From a bacterium (GTDB lineage: Bacteria; Elusimicrobiota; Elusimicrobia; Elusimicrobiales; UBA9959): DNA of 7,162 bases. Positions 1 through 6,219 of this stretch are shown one piece after another. Under the pieces are notes generated by a model, which had not been told where the DNA came from, ran no database searches, and saw nothing but the letters and a program-made list of their open reading frames with translations. The stretch covers positions 1-7,162 of the forward strand of contig JAKAMO010000114.1 in NCBI GenBank assembly GCA_021812825.1, given 5' to 3'. Both the position numbers and the translations under genes were made by a program. The first letter of the stretch is position 1. The number at the start of each line of letters is the position of its first letter.

Positions 1-1
1 C

Positions 2-187
2 CACGCGGGCAGCGCATCGATAGAGCTGCCCTCCAGCCGCGGCGACCTGGCAAAGATACTGGGCACCTCGCCCGAGGTGCTCTGCCGCCTGCTGGCCGAG
101 TTCCGCCGCAAGGCCTGGATAACGGTTTCCGGCCGCAGCATCACGATAAAGGACCGCGCCAGGCTGGAGCAGGTCTCCCGCCGCTGA
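2..187 (+). CDS. Crp/Fnr-family transcriptional regulator, C-terminal fragment
   Basis: This is the last 61 residues of an open frame that enters from the left edge of the window and ends at TGA 185-187; the start and the N-terminal cyclic-nucleotide-type sensor domain are outside. The fragment reads as the winged helix-turn-helix of the Crp/Fnr family. It has a first helix with DLAKILGTSPE, a recognition helix with EVLCRLLAEFRR, then the wing (WITVSGRSITIKD) and a closing RLEQV helix. FNR-type regulators carry E-x-x-S-R in the recognition helix, with Glu and Arg contacting DNA. Here the pattern is E-x-x-C-R, so both contact residues are kept and Ser is replaced by Cys. The sensor type (Fe-S, haem or nucleotide) cannot be judged because that domain is missing. 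The gene has its own terminator, so it is probably not co-transcribed with the cytochrome genes, but its position directly upstream makes it a candidate regulator of them. Confidence 0.85.
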   Translation, partial: HAGSASIELPSSRGDLAKILGTSPEVLCRLLAEFRRKAWITVSGRSITIKDRARLEQVSRR

Positions 188-189
188 AC

Positions 190-203
190 CCTTAATATTA
201 AGG
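190..203. repeat. Perfect 14-bp palindrome after the regulator gene
   Basis: CCTTAATATTAAGG is an exact self-complementary 14-mer lying between the stop codon of the Crp/Fnr gene and its terminator. It could form a 5-bp hairpin stacked against the terminator, or be a protein-binding dyad. No function is established. Confidence 0.45.
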
Positions 204-236
204 AAGGCCGCCGCGGAACCCCGCGGCGGCCTTTTA
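204..236 (+). terminator. Rho-independent terminator of the Crp/Fnr gene
   Basis: Positions 206-216 (GGCCGCCGCGG) are an exact inverted match to 221-231 (CCGCGGCGGCC) around the loop AACC. Two further A-T pairs (204-205 with 232-233) extend the stem to 13 bp, and a short T-run (232-235) follows. The hairpin lies 16 nt after the stop codon and separates the regulator from the cytochrome operon. Confidence 0.92.
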
Positions 237-260
237 TTGACATCCCTTAAAATATAGATA

Positions 261-274
261 TTGCCTTAAATCAA
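261..274. promoter_or_regulatory. FNR/Crp-family-like box, distal copy
   Basis: TTGCC-TTAA-ATCAA matches the FNR consensus TTGAT-N4-ATCAA at 8 of 10 defined positions, including an intact right half. It lies in an AT-rich stretch just downstream of a Crp/Fnr-family gene and upstream of a cytochrome operon, a typical target class. Its centre is 22 bp from that of a second dyad at 283-296. The call rests on consensus matching by eye, and AT-rich DNA raises the chance of accidental matches. Confidence 0.4.
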
Positions 275-282
275 TTTTTATG

Positions 283-296
283 TTGTATTAGGTCAA
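283..296. promoter_or_regulatory. FNR/Crp-family-like box, proximal copy
   Basis: TTGTA-TTAG-GTCAA matches TTGAT-N4-ATCAA at 7 of 10 positions and keeps the outer TTG-N8-CAA core. Its centre (289.5) lies about 41-42 bp upstream of a start site placed at 331-332 from the extended -10 at 317-325. That is the usual class II activator position. No -35 hexamer is seen at the matching place (297-302), as expected if an activator substitutes for it. Confidence 0.4.
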
Positions 297-304
297 CGAA
301 ACTA

Positions 305-322
305 CTGTCATATTTTTGTCAT
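305..322 (+). promoter_or_regulatory. PhoB-box-like direct repeat
   Basis: The stretch CTGTCATATTTTTGTCAT consists of two TGTCATA units (306-312 and 317-323) with an 11-bp period. It agrees with the enterobacterial Pho box (CTGTCATAWAWCTGTCAY) at 16 of 18 positions. Against a classical Pho promoter, the second unit overlaps the likely -10 element, whereas a functional box normally sits about 10 bp upstream of it. It may be a real site for an OmpR/PhoB-type regulator, possibly repressive, or a chance match. Confidence 0.35.
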
Positions 323-325
323 AAT
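317..325 (+). promoter_or_regulatory. Extended -10 promoter element for the cytochrome operon
   Basis: TGT followed by CATAAT (320-325) fits the extended -10 pattern TGn-TATAAT with five of six hexamer matches. It predicts transcription starting near 331-332 and a leader of about 98 nt before the ATG at 430. No good -35 hexamer lies 16-18 bp upstream. An alternative is TATAGA at 328-333, paired with CTGTCA at 305-310 at 17-bp spacing (4/6 match each). Confidence 0.45.
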
Positions 326-351
326 TCTATAGAAGTAGCCTGTTCGGGCAA

Positions 352-409
352 GGCACACCCGCGCGGGCCGACAGCTGAAGCACCAAGTCGTGCCCGGCCG
401 CAAGGCCGG
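352..409 (+). other. Structured GC-rich leader with GNRA-capped hairpin
   Basis: Within the predicted 5' untranslated leader, CCGGCC (394-399) pairs perfectly with GGCCGG (404-409) around GCAA, a GNRA tetraloop. Upstream, GGCAC (352-356) can pair with GTGCC (390-394), enclosing a GC-rich stretch. The ribosome binding site GGAGG (417-421) begins 7 nt after the hairpin, so the fold could affect translation or mRNA stability. No known riboswitch consensus was recognised. Confidence 0.35.
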
Positions 410-429
410 AATCTACGGAGGTTAAGGGA

Positions 430-1332
430 ATGAAACTTAAGAACTTTGACTGCATAGTGGCGGCCCTGGCGGCGCTCGTTGTCTGCGCCGGGGCGGCCTC
501 GGCGCAGCAGGCCGCGACGTACGTCGGGTCTGATACCTGCGTGGCCTGCCACTCGGAACAGGCGGCCGCTTACAACAAGTCGCTGCACGGCAAGACGGTC
601 CCGCTCGTGAAGAAGATCGCCGCCGACAAGGCCTGCGAGACCTGCCACGGCGCGGGCTCCCTGCACGCCGCCGCCGCCGGCGACAAGACCAACCCCGGCT
701 TCGCCACCATCAAGAACCCGGCGAAGCTCAAGGGCTCCGACGCCTCCGCGGTCTGCTTCACCTGCCATAACCAGAAGAAGGTGATGCTGTGGGACACCGG
801 CACGCACGCCGCCAAGGGCCTGACCTGCAATACCTGCCACAGCGTGCACAACGGCATGGGCTCCAAGAACCTGAAGAAGGACGCCAACGACCTATGCTAC
901 GGCTGCCACAAGAGCAAGAAGGCCGAGATGGCCCTCCCCTCCCACCACCCGCTGCAGGAAGGCAAGATGACCTGCACCGGCTGCCATAACCCGCACGGCG
1001 GCGCTATGGGCAACCTTAACGGCGAGACCGTGAACGAGACCTGCTACAAGTGCCATTCCGACAAGGCCGGGCCGTTCGCCCACGAGCACGCCCCGGTGGC
1101 CGAGAACTGCGGCACCTGCCACAAGCCGCACGGCTCCGCCAACCAGAACCTGCTCAAGCAGGCCCAGCCTTACCTCTGCCTGCGCTGCCACAAGAGCGAG
1201 CACAGCTTCCCGCAGATGCCTTCCAAGTACGGTTCCTTCGACGCTTCCGCGAACGCGCTCATCAAGCGCAATTGCTACGACTGCCACAAGGACATACACG
1301 GCTCCGATTCCAGCGGCGGGTTCGGTCATTAA
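430..1332 (+). CDS. mtrA: Decaheme c-type cytochrome, DmsE/MtrA family
   Basis: The 300-residue protein has ten CxxCH haem-binding motifs, starting at residues 37, 69, 109, 133, 156, 182, 205, 227, 250 and 282. An N-terminal signal peptide runs to about residue 25 (cleavage ASA|QQ), with no lipobox. The N-terminal half has the DmsE/MtrA pattern: CxxCH, an SLHG motif, CETCHGAGSLH, then W121 and a THAAKG-type segment before haem four. Length (MtrA is about 330) and haem number fit the family. Such cytochromes are exported, receive haem in the periplasm, and insert into an MtrB barrel to carry electrons across the outer membrane; direction (respiration or oxidation of an outside donor) is not readable. 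The start has GGAGG 8 nt upstream, and the partner porin gene follows after 29 nt. It lacks the N-terminal extension known from PioA. Lys is AAG in 28 of 29 codons, suggesting high expression. The exact subfamily (MtrA, DmsE, PioA) is uncertain. Confidence 0.95.
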   Translation: MKLKNFDCIVAALAALVVCAGAASAQQAATYVGSDTCVACHSEQAAAYNKSLHGKTVPLVKKIAADKACETCHGAGSLHAAAAGDKTNPGFATIKNPAKLKGSDASAVCFTCHNQKKVMLWDTGTHAAKGLTCNTCHSVHNGMGSKNLKKDANDLCYGCHKSKKAEMALPSHHPLQEGKMTCTGCHNPHGGAMGNLNGETVNETCYKCHSDKAGPFAHEHAPVAENCGTCHKPHGSANQNLLKQAQPYLCLRCHKSEHSFPQMPSKYGSFDASANALIKRNCYDCHKDIHGSDSSGGFGH

Positions 1333-1361
1333 TCGGATCTTAACATAGAGGAGAATAAATA

Positions 1362-3311
1362 ATGCGTACTTTAATAGCGATGCTTATGATGGCCGCGACG
1401 GCCTCCCCGCTGATGGCGCAGGACCTCAGCGCGGACGCGACCCTGAACGCCCTCGTAAAACAGACCGACGGCAGCCAGGGGCTCGTCCAGGAGTACACCA
1501 AGCAGGAGGGCACCTTCAAGACCGGCTCGGTCGGCTTCAACGCCAACGCCGCCGGCGCGAAGACCTATCTGGACGTCTCCGCTACCGGGCTCGGCAGCGG
1601 CGAGGAGAGCGGCGAGCTCTCCCTGAACCTGGGCACCCTGGCCATAAAGGCCTCGGAAAAGTCCATGTACCACAGGCAGCCCTGGATAAAGACCGGGATG
1701 ATCGTCAACGGGACCTTCTACATCAACACCAACGAAGTGCCCACCAACGAGCTCTGGAACACCAAGCTCCCGGTGGACCTGGCCAGCCAGTCCTTCAAGA
1801 GGACCGAGAGCGACATGTCCGTGAACTACACCTGTCCCAAGACCGGCAACTACGGAGTGCACGCCGGCCTCTGGGAGGAGAAGGAGAACGGCGACGCCGC
1901 CACCAAGTCCTCCGGCAAGGTCATGCAGACCTACGTGGACCGCTCCCTGAAGCTGCTGGACCTGGGCTTCGACGCCAAGCTGGGCGACCGCTCGGCCATG
2001 GCCTACGACTACACGCAGGGCAGCTTCGCCGACGATGCCGCCCCTGTGATGATCTCCACCACGGCTTCCTTCTACTGGCAGAAGGCGAAGGCCCCGGCCT
2101 TCAGGATGGACATGCACAGCCTGGCCTTCCGCTCGCAGCCCCTCAAGGGCTACAGCGTGACCGGCAGCGTGATGTCCCGCACCCGCGAGGCGCTGGTAAG
2201 CGGCTACAAGATGGGCTCCTACACCGCCACCCTCGGCGCGGCGCACCGCTTCGGCGAGAAGCTGGCCGTCACCGTGAAGGGCTATGGCCGCACCGAGACC
2301 AAGGCTGAGAACGATGCCTACTGGTTCATGAACACGACCAAGAACGGGATACAGTCCTCTACCAAGCAGGGCGAGACCTCCTTGGTTGACAAGACCAACT
2401 TCACCGGCGAGTTCCTGGCGATGTACGACTTCTCCGACAAGGTGGACTTCAGCTTGGGCTACAAGCTGGACCATAACTACCGCCGCCATGCGCATGAGGA
2501 AACATGGACCTCCACCAACACCTTCGCGGACGGCGGTTACCTGGACGCCAGCACGCAGGAGAACGCCTGGGCGAAGAAGAACACCCAGAGCGTCTATACC
2601 GCGGGCGCCAACCTCAAGCTGCCGCTGGCGGCCGAGCTGGGCCTGGGCTATAAGGCCGTGCGCGCCAACAAGGCGGTCTTCGAGTCCCTGCCCACCACCT
2701 CCGACGAGTACTCCGCCGACCTCTACGTTCCCGTGGCGGGCAGCCTGAGCTTCCTCGGCTCCGCTTCCGCGATGAACGGCAAGAACGAGAAGTCCGAGCA
2801 CACCAACAGCAAGGACCACCAGAACAGCTACCTGGCGGGCCTCGAGTGGTTCAATGAAAAGTACGCCGCGGGCGCCAACTACGCCTTCGACCAGATGTCC
2901 AGCAACAGCGACATCTATTATGCCGGCTACGGCAATTGGACCATGTCCTACCAGGCCACCTGGCCGCCCGTGCGCGTGTTGGGCGAACTGTACCAGTACA
3001 AGAACGACACCATCGGCCTGCACGCCAGCGCCAAGCTGGGCAGCGAGTATGTGCTGATGGGCGACAGCTCCTACACCCGCTCGCTGGCGAAGTCTCCGGT
3101 GTACATCGTCGCCTCCAACGGCGTGATCTCCGACACGGAGCCTTCCGACATCCGCATGGTCAACAGCGGGCTGAACCTGAACTACAGCCCCAAGGGCAAG
3201 AACCTCTCCGCCGACCTCGGCGTGCGCCGGGCCCAGTGGAACGACAAGCTGAACGGCGGGAACAGCGGCTGGGTCAACTCGGCCTCCCTGTCCCTGTCCA
3301 CGAAGTTCTAA
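1362..3311 (+). CDS. mtrB: MtrB/PioB-like outer-membrane beta-barrel porin
   Basis: The 649-residue protein has a signal peptide (residues 1-19, cleavage LMA|QD). A long body of alternating polar and hydrophobic/aromatic strands follows, with few cysteines. It ends in a terminal Phe (…SLSLSTKF) after a last strand starting at W, the usual outer-membrane insertion signal. Length is within the MtrB/PioB range (about 650-810). The strongest evidence is context: it follows a decaheme MtrA-type gene by 29 nt in the order A-B, with GAGGAG (1348-1353) 8 nt before the ATG. In the known complexes the barrel sheathes the decaheme cytochrome and lets haems bridge the membrane. The only cysteine seen is C158 (NYTCPKTGNYG); the N-terminal CxxC of Shewanella MtrB is absent. 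Sequence similarity of such barrels is low, so a different porin remains possible, but this pairing makes the call likely. A terminator follows 21 nt after the stop. Confidence 0.87.
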   Translation: MRTLIAMLMMAATASPLMAQDLSADATLNALVKQTDGSQGLVQEYTKQEGTFKTGSVGFNANAAGAKTYLDVSATGLGSGEESGELSLNLGTLAIKASEKSMYHRQPWIKTGMIVNGTFYINTNEVPTNELWNTKLPVDLASQSFKRTESDMSVNYTCPKTGNYGVHAGLWEEKENGDAATKSSGKVMQTYVDRSLKLLDLGFDAKLGDRSAMAYDYTQGSFADDAAPVMISTTASFYWQKAKAPAFRMDMHSLAFRSQPLKGYSVTGSVMSRTREALVSGYKMGSYTATLGAAHRFGEKLAVTVKGYGRTETKAENDAYWFMNTTKNGIQSSTKQGETSLVDKTNFTGEFLAMYDFSDKVDFSLGYKLDHNYRRHAHEETWTSTNTFADGGYLDASTQENAWAKKNTQSVYTAGANLKLPLAAELGLGYKAVRANKAVFESLPTTSDEYSADLYVPVAGSLSFLGSASAMNGKNEKSEHTNSKDHQNSYLAGLEWFNEKYAAGANYAFDQMSSNSDIYYAGYGNWTMSYQATWPPVRVLGELYQYKNDTIGLHASAKLGSEYVLMGDSSYTRSLAKSPVYIVASNGVISDTEPSDIRMVNSGLNLNYSPKGKNLSADLGVRRAQWNDKLNGGNSGWVNSASLSLSTKF

Positions 3312-3332
3312 GCGACTACGGAAGCGACAAAG

Positions 3333-3361
3333 ACCCGGGCCCGTACAGGCCCGGGTTTTTT
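3333..3361 (+). terminator. Rho-independent terminator after mtrB, possibly an attenuator
   Basis: ACCCGGGCC (3333-3341) pairs exactly with GGCCCGGGT (3348-3356) around CGTACA, followed by six T (3356-3361). It would end the mtrAB transcript. Its T-run stops 17 nt before the next ATG, leaving no room for a promoter between them, so partial readthrough or a promoter within the end of mtrB must supply the downstream gene. Confidence 0.92.
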
Positions 3362-3378
3362 GTTAGCCGGAAGCAGGT

Positions 3379-6219
3379 ATGATATCTCCCTCCCGCCAGA
3401 TAAGATCGCTGGTCTCGCTCCTCTTCTTCCTTTCCGGCGCCACCGGCCTGGTCTACGAGGTGCTCTGGGCGAAGCGCTTCGGCCTGTTCCTCGGCAACAC
3501 GGCCTGGGCTCAAACCATCGTGCTGGCGGCTTTCCTTGGGGGCCTCGCGCTCGGCAACGCCTGGCTGGGCGGGAGGGTGGACGCGGTGAAGAAGCCTTTG
3601 CGGCTTTACGCCTGGCTGGAGCTCGGCATCGGCGCCTGGGGCCTGCTATCTCCGCTGCTGCTCACCTATGTTTCGGACTGGTATGTCGGGTGGTCCCGCT
3701 CCGCCGAGGCGCTGCCGGCCGGGACCGGGCTGAGGTTCGTTTCTGCGGCGGCCATACTCCTTCCGCCCACCGTCCTCATGGGCGGCACCTTGCCCGTTCT
3801 CGCCAGATTTTTCATTTCTTCCCTTGAGACGTTCAGGCGCGAGATCGCGCGGCTTTACGCGGTCAACAGCCTCGGCGCGGTGGCCGGTACGCTGCTGGCC
3901 GGCTTCTACCTTATCCCGAGGCACGGGCTGGAGCTGTCCTTCGTCTTTGCCGGGGCAGTCAACCTGGCTATCGGCGCCGTCTGTCTATTACTGCCGGGCC
4001 CGGACGCGGTCGCTGCCGGAGTCGCGGCCGCGGGGCCTGGAGGAGGGGGGAGCCGTCCAGGGGTCCCGGGGACGGCACTCCTGTTGGCCGCCGTATTTCT
4101 GTCCGGGTGGGTCTCGTTATCATACGAGGTGGCGTGGATACGCCTGCTGACGCTCGTCATCGAGTCGTCGGTTTATTCCTTCACCATCATGCTGTCCGCT
4201 TTCATCGCCGGGATCTCGCTCGGCGGTTACGCGGTAGAGAAGGGGCTGTTCGGGAAGGTGAAGCCGCTGCCGCTGTTCGCCGCGGCCGAGATCGGCGTCG
4301 GGCTGGCCGTTATGGCAACTTTGCCGCTGTTCGGACACCTCCCGTACTGGTTCATGTCCCTCAAGCAGGCGCTCCCGGCCACTCCGCGGGCGTTCATCGT
4401 GTACCAGGCCGTCAAGTTCCTGTCCTGCTTCCTCGTCACCCTGCCACCCACCATCATCCTCGGGATGACCCTCCCCCTGGCGAGCCGCGCCGCGGCCGGC
4501 CGGGAAGGGGAAGTCGGAGGCCCCGTGGGAAAAGTGTTCGGCCTCAACGCCTTAGGGAACATGGGCGGCGCGGTCTGTTCCGGGCTGTTCCTCCTGCCCG
4601 CGGTCGGGATGGGCGGGATACTGGAGGCGGGAATAGCGGCCAACCTGGTCATAGGGGCCGTTCTTGCGGCGTTCCTGACAGACTGGACTCGCAGGCGCAA
4701 GATCGCCGTAGCCGCGGCCTGCGTTCTGCTCTGGGCCGGCCACCTTGCGTACCCGGTACCCTGGCGGGACCTTGCGCTGTGTTGGGGCAGCTACCGCGCC
4801 AGAGGGACGGAAACTGCCGGCTTCAGGGAGTTCATGGACAGCTATAAAGAGAACGCCGAACTGCTTTATGCCAGGGACGGGACAACGGCGACCATCACGG
4901 TGACGAAAGACCGTAAGTACGGGAACGTGAGCCTCAGGGTGAACGGCAAAGCGGACGCTTCCACCGGCAAGGATATGCGCACGCAGGTCCTTCTCGCCCA
5001 GCTCCCCCTGCTGCTGCGCCCCGCCGCCAGGGAGGCGCTCGTCATAGGTTTCGGCAGCGGGGTAACGGCGGGATCCGCCTTGCTCCACCCGCTAAAGCGG
5101 CTAGACGTGGCGGAGATCTCCGGGGAGGTGATGGAGGCGGAGCGCTTTTTCCGGGGAGTCAACAACGCCCCGCTGGCCGACCCGCGCCTGAAACTTCACA
5201 TAGAGGACGCCGCGGCGCTGCTGCGGCGCTTCGACCGCCGCTACGACGTCATCATCAGCGAGCCTTCCAACCCCTGGATGGCGGGCGTAGGCAACCTCTT
5301 CTCAAAGGAGTTTTTCGGCCTGCTGCGCGCCAGGCTCGCCCGCGGCGGGGTCCTGGTCCAATGGCTCCACACCTACGAGCTCAGCGACGACATCCTGCGC
5401 CTGGTGCTGAGGACGATGCTCTCCGAGTTCCCGAACGTGGAGGTATGGCAAGTCGGCTCCGACCTGCTCCTGGCCGGCTCGGCGGAGGCACTTGACCTGG
5501 ATCTTAAAGCCGCGGGAGAGCGCGCCGCCGTTCCCGCCGTACGCGCCGACCTGGCGCGTATCGGCATCTATGGGCTTGCCCCGTTGCTGTCCCTTGAGAC
5601 GGTTTCCGGCGCCGAACTGAAACGGCTGGCGGCGGAAGGACCGCTTAATACTGATATGCTGCCTGTCCTGGAGTACGAGGCGCCCGAAGCGTTCTTTATC
5701 GGCAAGGGCGCGACCTTGCTGGACAGCTGCGCCCGCGACGTTTACCGTGGAGAGGCGGCGGCGAAGCAGCTGGCGCGCTACCGCGCCCTGCGCGGGGGAT
5801 TATCCTCCAACGAACTGGCTTCCCTGAAGGCTCTGCACGCGGAAATGAACACCGGAGCCGATAAGCTCTACGACGAAGAATGGCGCCGGCGGTATCCCGA
5901 CCGGCGGCTGGCGCTGGAGAATGCGGTGAAATTCGCCCTGCGGCTGCCGGCCCCCGCGCTGGCGGCGCCGAATATCAGGGAGCTCCTGAGCCTGGCGCCG
6001 GAGGACCCGCGTTATCTTACATGGGCGGCGGAACTGGAAATTCTCATTTATAAGGCAAGCCCGGAGAATGCCCGCCCGGCGCGCAGAGCGCAGGCGCGGC
6101 GCTATATCAGAAAGGCCATCGCCGCCGGCGCGAACGCCTCCGCTCTCGAGTCCAGGGCCTCGGCCGTATTCGGCCCTGAGGCCGGCGTCCGGGCGGACCG
6201 CGGCCAGGCCTATTACTAA
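3379..6219 (+). CDS. Polytopic membrane protein fused to a spermine/spermidine-synthase-like domain
   Basis: This 946-residue protein has three parts. Residues 1-458 hold about 13 predicted membrane segments in two similar halves joined by a Gly/Pro/Ala linker (207-231). Shared motifs are FLSG…YEV-x-W (17-30 and 240-253) and LPPT…G-x-TLP (128-139 and 355-366), with N-[SA]-LG (163 and 390). Residues 490-705 form a Rossmann methyltransferase-like fold of the aminopropyltransferase family: VNGKADASTG, glycine loop GFGSGVTAG (557-565), acidic E579, IEDA (608-611) and DVIISEPSNPW (623-633). Residues 780-946 are a helix-rich tail without a recognised domain. This matches proteins usually annotated as fused MFS/spermidine synthase. 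The catalytic DSxDP of true synthases is EPSNP here, and the YHE polyamine-site motif is missing, so polyamine synthesis is doubtful; the substrate is unknown. The start is ATG 3379, with GGAAG 5 nt upstream. Codon use is more mixed (ATA, CTT, GTT) than in the cytochrome genes, suggesting lower expression. Confidence 0.85.
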   Translation: MISPSRQIRSLVSLLFFLSGATGLVYEVLWAKRFGLFLGNTAWAQTIVLAAFLGGLALGNAWLGGRVDAVKKPLRLYAWLELGIGAWGLLSPLLLTYVSDWYVGWSRSAEALPAGTGLRFVSAAAILLPPTVLMGGTLPVLARFFISSLETFRREIARLYAVNSLGAVAGTLLAGFYLIPRHGLELSFVFAGAVNLAIGAVCLLLPGPDAVAAGVAAAGPGGGGSRPGVPGTALLLAAVFLSGWVSLSYEVAWIRLLTLVIESSVYSFTIMLSAFIAGISLGGYAVEKGLFGKVKPLPLFAAAEIGVGLAVMATLPLFGHLPYWFMSLKQALPATPRAFIVYQAVKFLSCFLVTLPPTIILGMTLPLASRAAAGREGEVGGPVGKVFGLNALGNMGGAVCSGLFLLPAVGMGGILEAGIAANLVIGAVLAAFLTDWTRRRKIAVAAACVLLWAGHLAYPVPWRDLALCWGSYRARGTETAGFREFMDSYKENAELLYARDGTTATITVTKDRKYGNVSLRVNGKADASTGKDMRTQVLLAQLPLLLRPAAREALVIGFGSGVTAGSALLHPLKRLDVAEISGEVMEAERFFRGVNNAPLADPRLKLHIEDAAALLRRFDRRYDVIISEPSNPWMAGVGNLFSKEFFGLLRARLARGGVLVQWLHTYELSDDILRLVLRTMLSEFPNVEVWQVGSDLLLAGSAEALDLDLKAAGERAAVPAVRADLARIGIYGLAPLLSLETVSGAELKRLAAEGPLNTDMLPVLEYEAPEAFFIGKGATLLDSCARDVYRGEAAAKQLARYRALRGGLSSNELASLKALHAEMNTGADKLYDEEWRRRYPDRRLALENAVKFALRLPAPALAAPNIRELLSLAPEDPRYLTWAAELEILIYKASPENARPARRAQARRYIRKAIAAGANASALESRASAVFGPEAGVRADRGQAYY

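Noticed and set aside
237..262. Perfect -35 hexamer TTGACA at 237-242 as the main operon promoter
   Set aside because: No acceptable -10 lies 16-18 bp downstream (259-266 reads tattgcct), and the hexamer overlaps the end of the upstream terminator.
340..421. GEMM (c-di-GMP or cGAMP) riboswitch upstream of the cytochrome gene, as known in Geobacter
   Set aside because: Fragments such as GGGCAAGG and CGCAAGGCC resemble parts of the consensus, but the conserved core (GGCAAACC followed by GACGCAAAGCC) is absent. The CGCAAGGCC stretch is better explained as a GNRA hairpin.
430..560. Lipoprotein signal (C19) in the decaheme cytochrome
   Set aside because: Residues before C19 are LVV, without the small residue needed at -1, and a standard signal peptidase I site (ASA|QQ) follows at 25/26.
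1371..3023. Long open frame on the minus strand opposite mtrB (550 codons)
   Set aside because: It is an antisense shadow created by the strong third-position GC bias of mtrB. Its product is low-complexity, rich in Val, Gly, Ala and His, and it has no domain or credible context.
3379..6219. Annotation of the 946-residue protein as a genuine spermidine synthase
   Set aside because: The fold family is clear, but the catalytic DSxDP and YHE-type motifs are replaced, so the reaction cannot be assumed.
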